14,751 nucleotides of DNA. It comes from Holophagae bacterium. Lineage in GTDB: Bacteria; Acidobacteriota; Thermoanaerobaculia; Thermoanaerobaculales; Sulfomarinibacteraceae. The stretch covers positions 1-14,751 of the forward strand of contig JAUWTC010000010.1 in the NCBI GenBank assembly GCA_030609785.1, read 5' to 3'. The notes under the pieces were generated by a model that worked only from the letters and a program-made list of their open reading frames with translations, was not told where the DNA came from and did not search any database. Positions 12,555 through 14,751 of this stretch are shown piece after piece. Every line of letters begins with the position of its first letter. Position 1 is the stretch's first letter. The position numbers and the translations under genes are program-made.

Positions 12555-13427
12555 ATGGCCCATCGCAGCGCCTTTCGTTCAGACAGCTCCGAGACCGCGA
12601 CGTTGCAGCAGTATCTGAACGAAATCTCAAGGTACTCCAATTTGAGCCACGACAAAGAACGAGAACTCGCGAGACGAGTCCATGATGGAGACGAAGAGGC
12701 CGTGAGGGAACTTGTCGTTGCCAACCTGAGGTTTGTCGTGGCGTATGCCAAACGATACAGGGGATCCACCATTCCGTTCCTCGACATCATTCACGAAGGC
12801 AACCTCGGCTTGATTCAGGCAGCAAAAAAATACGACCCCTTCCAGGAGGGTCAAGACGTCAAGTTCATTACCTATGCCGTGTGGTGGATTCGTCAGGCGA
12901 TCCTCCATTTTCTGGCCGAGAACAGCACGACCTTCCGCCTGCCCCAGAAACAGGCCAATACTCTCTACCGACTCGAGAGGGTGCGCACGGTGTTGGCCGA
13001 ACGTTTTGGCCGAGCTCCGACCAACGGGGAGCTGTCCCAAGAGTTGCAGATCTCCCTCGAAGACGTTCGGGTTCTCAGGCGGGCCTCCCAGGCGTCGCTC
13101 TCGCTCAATTCTTACGTCGATGAGAGTGGTGACTCGGAACTTGGGGACTTGCTCGAGCAAACGATCTTCCCGGATTCCGACGAGACGGTCCTCCGGCAGT
13201 CCTTTGCCCAGGCCCTTGGGGACGCCCTCGACGGTCTCCCGGAGCGTGAGAGGGAGGTGTTGGCGTTGCGATATGGTCTGGATGACGACCAACCTCGAAC
13301 TCTCCGAGAGATCGGGACTTCGTTGGGGTTGTCGCGAGAGCGGGTTCGCCAGATCGAAAGCCGGGCTCTCTCCCGGTTGCGCAGATCACATTTAACGCAG
13401 GATCTGATTGCATACCTGAGGACCTAG
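12555..13427 (+). CDS. RpoD/SigA-family sigma70 factor, group 2-like
   Basis: The 290-residue protein has sigma region 1.2 (TLQQYLNEISRY, 16-27) and regions 2.1-2.4 (NLRFVVAYAKRY near 56-67, DIIHEGNLGLIQAAKKYDP, FITYAVWWIRQAI from 104). Region 3 is followed by region 4, where EREREVLALRYGL precedes the helix-turn-helix LREIGTSLGLSRERVRQIE (from 250). It lacks the long region 1.1 and non-conserved insert of housekeeping RpoD, so it is an alternative group 2-like factor. It also lacks the RpoH box, so it is not a typical sigma32. An in-frame TGA upstream leaves ATG 12555 as the first start. There is no Shine-Dalgarno; the bases before it read GCCCTCCTGAC, the opposite of a ribosome site. The dnaK-hspR context suggests a stress role, but this is not shown. 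Confidence 0.92.
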   Translation: MAHRSAFRSDSSETATLQQYLNEISRYSNLSHDKERELARRVHDGDEEAVRELVVANLRFVVAYAKRYRGSTIPFLDIIHEGNLGLIQAAKKYDPFQEGQDVKFITYAVWWIRQAILHFLAENSTTFRLPQKQANTLYRLERVRTVLAERFGRAPTNGELSQELQISLEDVRVLRRASQASLSLNSYVDESGDSELGDLLEQTIFPDSDETVLRQSFAQALGDALDGLPEREREVLALRYGLDDDQPRTLREIGTSLGLSRERVRQIESRALSRLRRSHLTQDLIAYLRT

Positions 13428-13481
13428 CCCGGCTTCGCCATGCGATGTCAGGTCGCAGGTTAGCCGTTTGCAGAACTCAAG

Positions 13482-13498
13482 AAATAGCCACAAAAAGG
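13482..13498. repeat. Short dispersed motif, copy 2
   Basis: AAATAGCCACAAAAAGG, the near-copy of 9672-9687. It lies in the 84-base gap between the convergent sigma factor and lipoprotein genes. No intrinsic terminator is visible in this gap. Confidence 0.35.
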
Positions 13499-13511
13499 CA
13501 CAAAGAGGCGT

Positions 13512-14462
13512 CTATTCGGCCGGGGCGTCCTTCTCGGCCGGGGCGGCGTCCATCTGAGCCGGTGGGCCACCCATGGCGCCGCCCAAGAGACCGCCGAGCA
13601 GCCCTTGCAACATCTGGTCGAACTCTTCCGAGGTCTTGGCCTGGGCGACCTGGTCAACGAATGCCTCGGCCATGCCGACCATCATCATGATCTGCATCTT
13701 GTGTTGCGCGATGGTCTCCGGAGTGATCTCTTCCAGCTTGGTGCGTGCCTCGGCTACGTTCTTGTCCCAGTCTTCTGCCATGTCGGACGGCACCCAGCGT
13801 CCTTCGACCTGGGTCATCTGGACTTCCTCCGGCTCTTCATCCGGAGCCGTAATTTTCAGCTTTGCGGTGTTGTCGGCTTGCTCGAGGACCTCGATGTCCA
13901 TCCCCTTGACCTTCCTGAGAAACTCGTTTTCGTAGTCATTCTCTTCAGTGTCGGCCGAGGCCTTCTTGGCGACCTGCATCAACTGAGCGCCGGTCGTGGC
14001 CATGAAGTGACCCCAATCGATGGTCTCCAATGTTTTGAGGTTTCCGATTTCGCTGTTGACCAGGGTGCTCAAAACCAGGGTCCCAGTGTCCCAATTATCG
14101 GTAATCTCGTCTTGCTTGTCCTCGGCCATGGCAAACATCTGTGAACCGAGAAAGAGGTCCTTTTTGTCCTGGAGAACGACTGCGGCCTTGCGCAGCAGGC
14201 CGAAACTCTTGTCCCACACTTCTCCATCGACCTTGGTCGCGAAAAGATGGGTCAATTCGTTGATGTCTGTTTGGTAGGTCTTGGGGAGGGCCTCCCACAC
14301 GACTTCTGGATGGCCGTCTGCGACTTTTTCAGCCACGAAACGGACGGTGCCGTCGGGGCTTGAAGGAATCTGGTCAGCGGTCGCGACTGTCTGCCCGCCG
14401 CAGGCTGCGACGATGGCGAGCGCCAGGATGAAAAGGGATGTGGGAAAGTTCTTTTGAGTCAT
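13512..14462 (-). CDS. Uncharacterised lipoprotein
   Basis: The start is ATG 14462, with AGGAG nine bases upstream on the minus strand; an in-frame ATG at 14486 overlaps the leader. The 316-residue protein has a type II signal peptide with lipobox Val-Ala-Ala-Cys (Cys21), so it is probably lipid-anchored in the envelope. The mature part is acidic and helical, with a region from DGTVRFVAEKVADGHPEVVWEAL, a central mixed segment (LKITAPDEEPEEVQM, VEGRWVPSDMAEDW) and helices KLEEITPETIAQHKMQIMM and EEFDQMLQGL. It ends in a Gly-rich stretch and an Ala/Pro/Glu/Asp tail. Clear enzyme motifs are absent. I do not recognise the family. It converges on the sigma factor gene and appears to be transcribed alone. 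Confidence 0.82.
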   Translation of the reverse strand: MTQKNFPTSLFILALAIVAACGGQTVATADQIPSSPDGTVRFVAEKVADGHPEVVWEALPKTYQTDINELTHLFATKVDGEVWDKSFGLLRKAAVVLQDKKDLFLGSQMFAMAEDKQDEITDNWDTGTLVLSTLVNSEIGNLKTLETIDWGHFMATTGAQLMQVAKKASADTEENDYENEFLRKVKGMDIEVLEQADNTAKLKITAPDEEPEEVQMTQVEGRWVPSDMAEDWDKNVAEARTKLEEITPETIAQHKMQIMMMVGMAEAFVDQVAQAKTSEEFDQMLQGLLGGLLGGAMGGPPAQMDAAPAEKDAPAE

Positions 14463-14493
14463 AGTCGGATTCTCCTTTTTCTTCAAAGGTGGG

Positions 14494-14502
14494 ACTCTAT
14501 CA
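14494..14502 (-). promoter_or_regulatory. Possible extended -10 promoter for the lipoprotein gene
   Basis: On the minus strand TGA precedes TAGAGT, fitting the extended -10 pattern with two mismatches. It lies about 32 bases before the start codon. No -35 box is evident. Confidence 0.3.
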
Positions 14503-14622
14503 GAAAACTGACGGTCTCGTGGAGTGAAACGGAAATGGGGGCAATCGGTTCGGACCAGTTTCCAGTTTCGGATTTCCGCCTGGACTCAGCCTCGGCCTTC
14601 GAAATAGCCCAATGGCCAACGC

Positions 14623-14751
14623 CTAATCCAGATCTATATCCCTCAACGGCCGGGTGCCATCATCCTTCTCCGCAGCGCCCTTCATCAGTTCCGCGAAACG
14701 ATCCTCCAGCAGCCGCTCGCGATCCTGTTCCTTTCGAAGGGCCTCGTCCAT
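14623..14751 (-). CDS. Partial hypothetical protein, last 42 residues visible
   Basis: The minus strand is open from the right window edge to a TAG at 14623-14625. The visible residues are highly charged and helical (ALRKEQDRERLLEDRFAELM), then a turn and the end TRPLRDIDLD. The ATG exactly at the window edge may be an internal Met, so the gene probably extends beyond the window. It would lie upstream of the lipoprotein gene in the same direction, with a 160-base gap. No function can be assigned. Confidence 0.5.
   Translation of the reverse strand: MDEALRKEQDRERLLEDRFAELMKGAAEKDDGTRPLRDIDLD

Noticed and set aside
12311..12790. Open frames on both strands running through the hspR-sigma gap, both ending in QCPTPS
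   Set aside because: The shared ending is a consequence of the palindrome, whose two arms read alike on opposite strands. Neither frame has coding features.
1..14751. CRISPR array, tRNA, rRNA, phage or insertion sequence genes
   Set aside because: I saw no regularly spaced repeats of CRISPR length, no tRNA-like cloverleaf or rRNA segments, and no transposase, integrase or phage protein on either strand.

Overview
The window reads as chromosomal DNA from a G+C-rich, free-living Gram-negative bacterium. The evidence is an outer-membrane beta-barrel, a Wza-like polysaccharide exporter, a lipoprotein signal, sigma70-type promoters and Shine-Dalgarno-led genes. DUF4388/PATAN proteins, an IPTL-type C-terminal sorting tail, an HspR-like repressor next to dnaK and intergenic heptanucleotide repeats together suggest a deep-branching phylum such as Acidobacteriota (Thermoanaerobaculia-like). 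That placement is an inference from gene content and is not certain. There is no phage, transposase, CRISPR array, rRNA or tRNA.

Layout. (1) 1-957: the truncated start of a minus-strand gene, then a small secreted protein of unknown function with its own promoter, ribosome site and terminator. (2) 1228-5067: an envelope/exopolysaccharide region. It holds a secreted beta-helix protein with an IPTL-type tail, then an outer-membrane beta-barrel and a short Wza-like (OPX) export protein that look like one operon. (3) 5073-5646: a small DUF1858 protein on the minus strand, followed by a gene-free stretch with a ~157-bp interrupted palindrome and a heptad repeat tract. (4) 5647-9657: a tightly packed operon of a crotonase (enoyl-CoA hydratase), a polytopic membrane protein with TPR-like and zinc-ribbon segments, and an unusual PATAN-transmembrane-pseudopilin-like fusion. 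(5) 9658-9929: a gene-free stretch with heptad repeats and the dnaK promoter region. (6) 9930-13427: a stress cluster of dnaK, an hspR-like MerR repressor and a group-2-type sigma70 factor. (7) 13512-14751: an uncharacterised lipoprotein and the end of another gene, both on the minus strand.

How the genes work together. The beta-barrel and the OPX protein look like the outer-membrane/periplasmic exit of a polysaccharide secretion machine, and the IPTL-tailed protein is probably a surface protein handled by an exosortase encoded elsewhere. In the stress cluster, the HspR-like repressor probably controls dnaK through a degenerate HAIR-like site over the dnaK -35 box. The sigma factor is separated from hspR only by a ~164-bp imperfect palindrome. 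That palindrome starts in the hspR stop codon, ends three bases before the sigma ATG, and puts an anti-Shine-Dalgarno-like sequence where a ribosome site should be. It is the most interesting unexplained structure here: either a mobile palindromic element or a structured RNA controlling the sigma gene.
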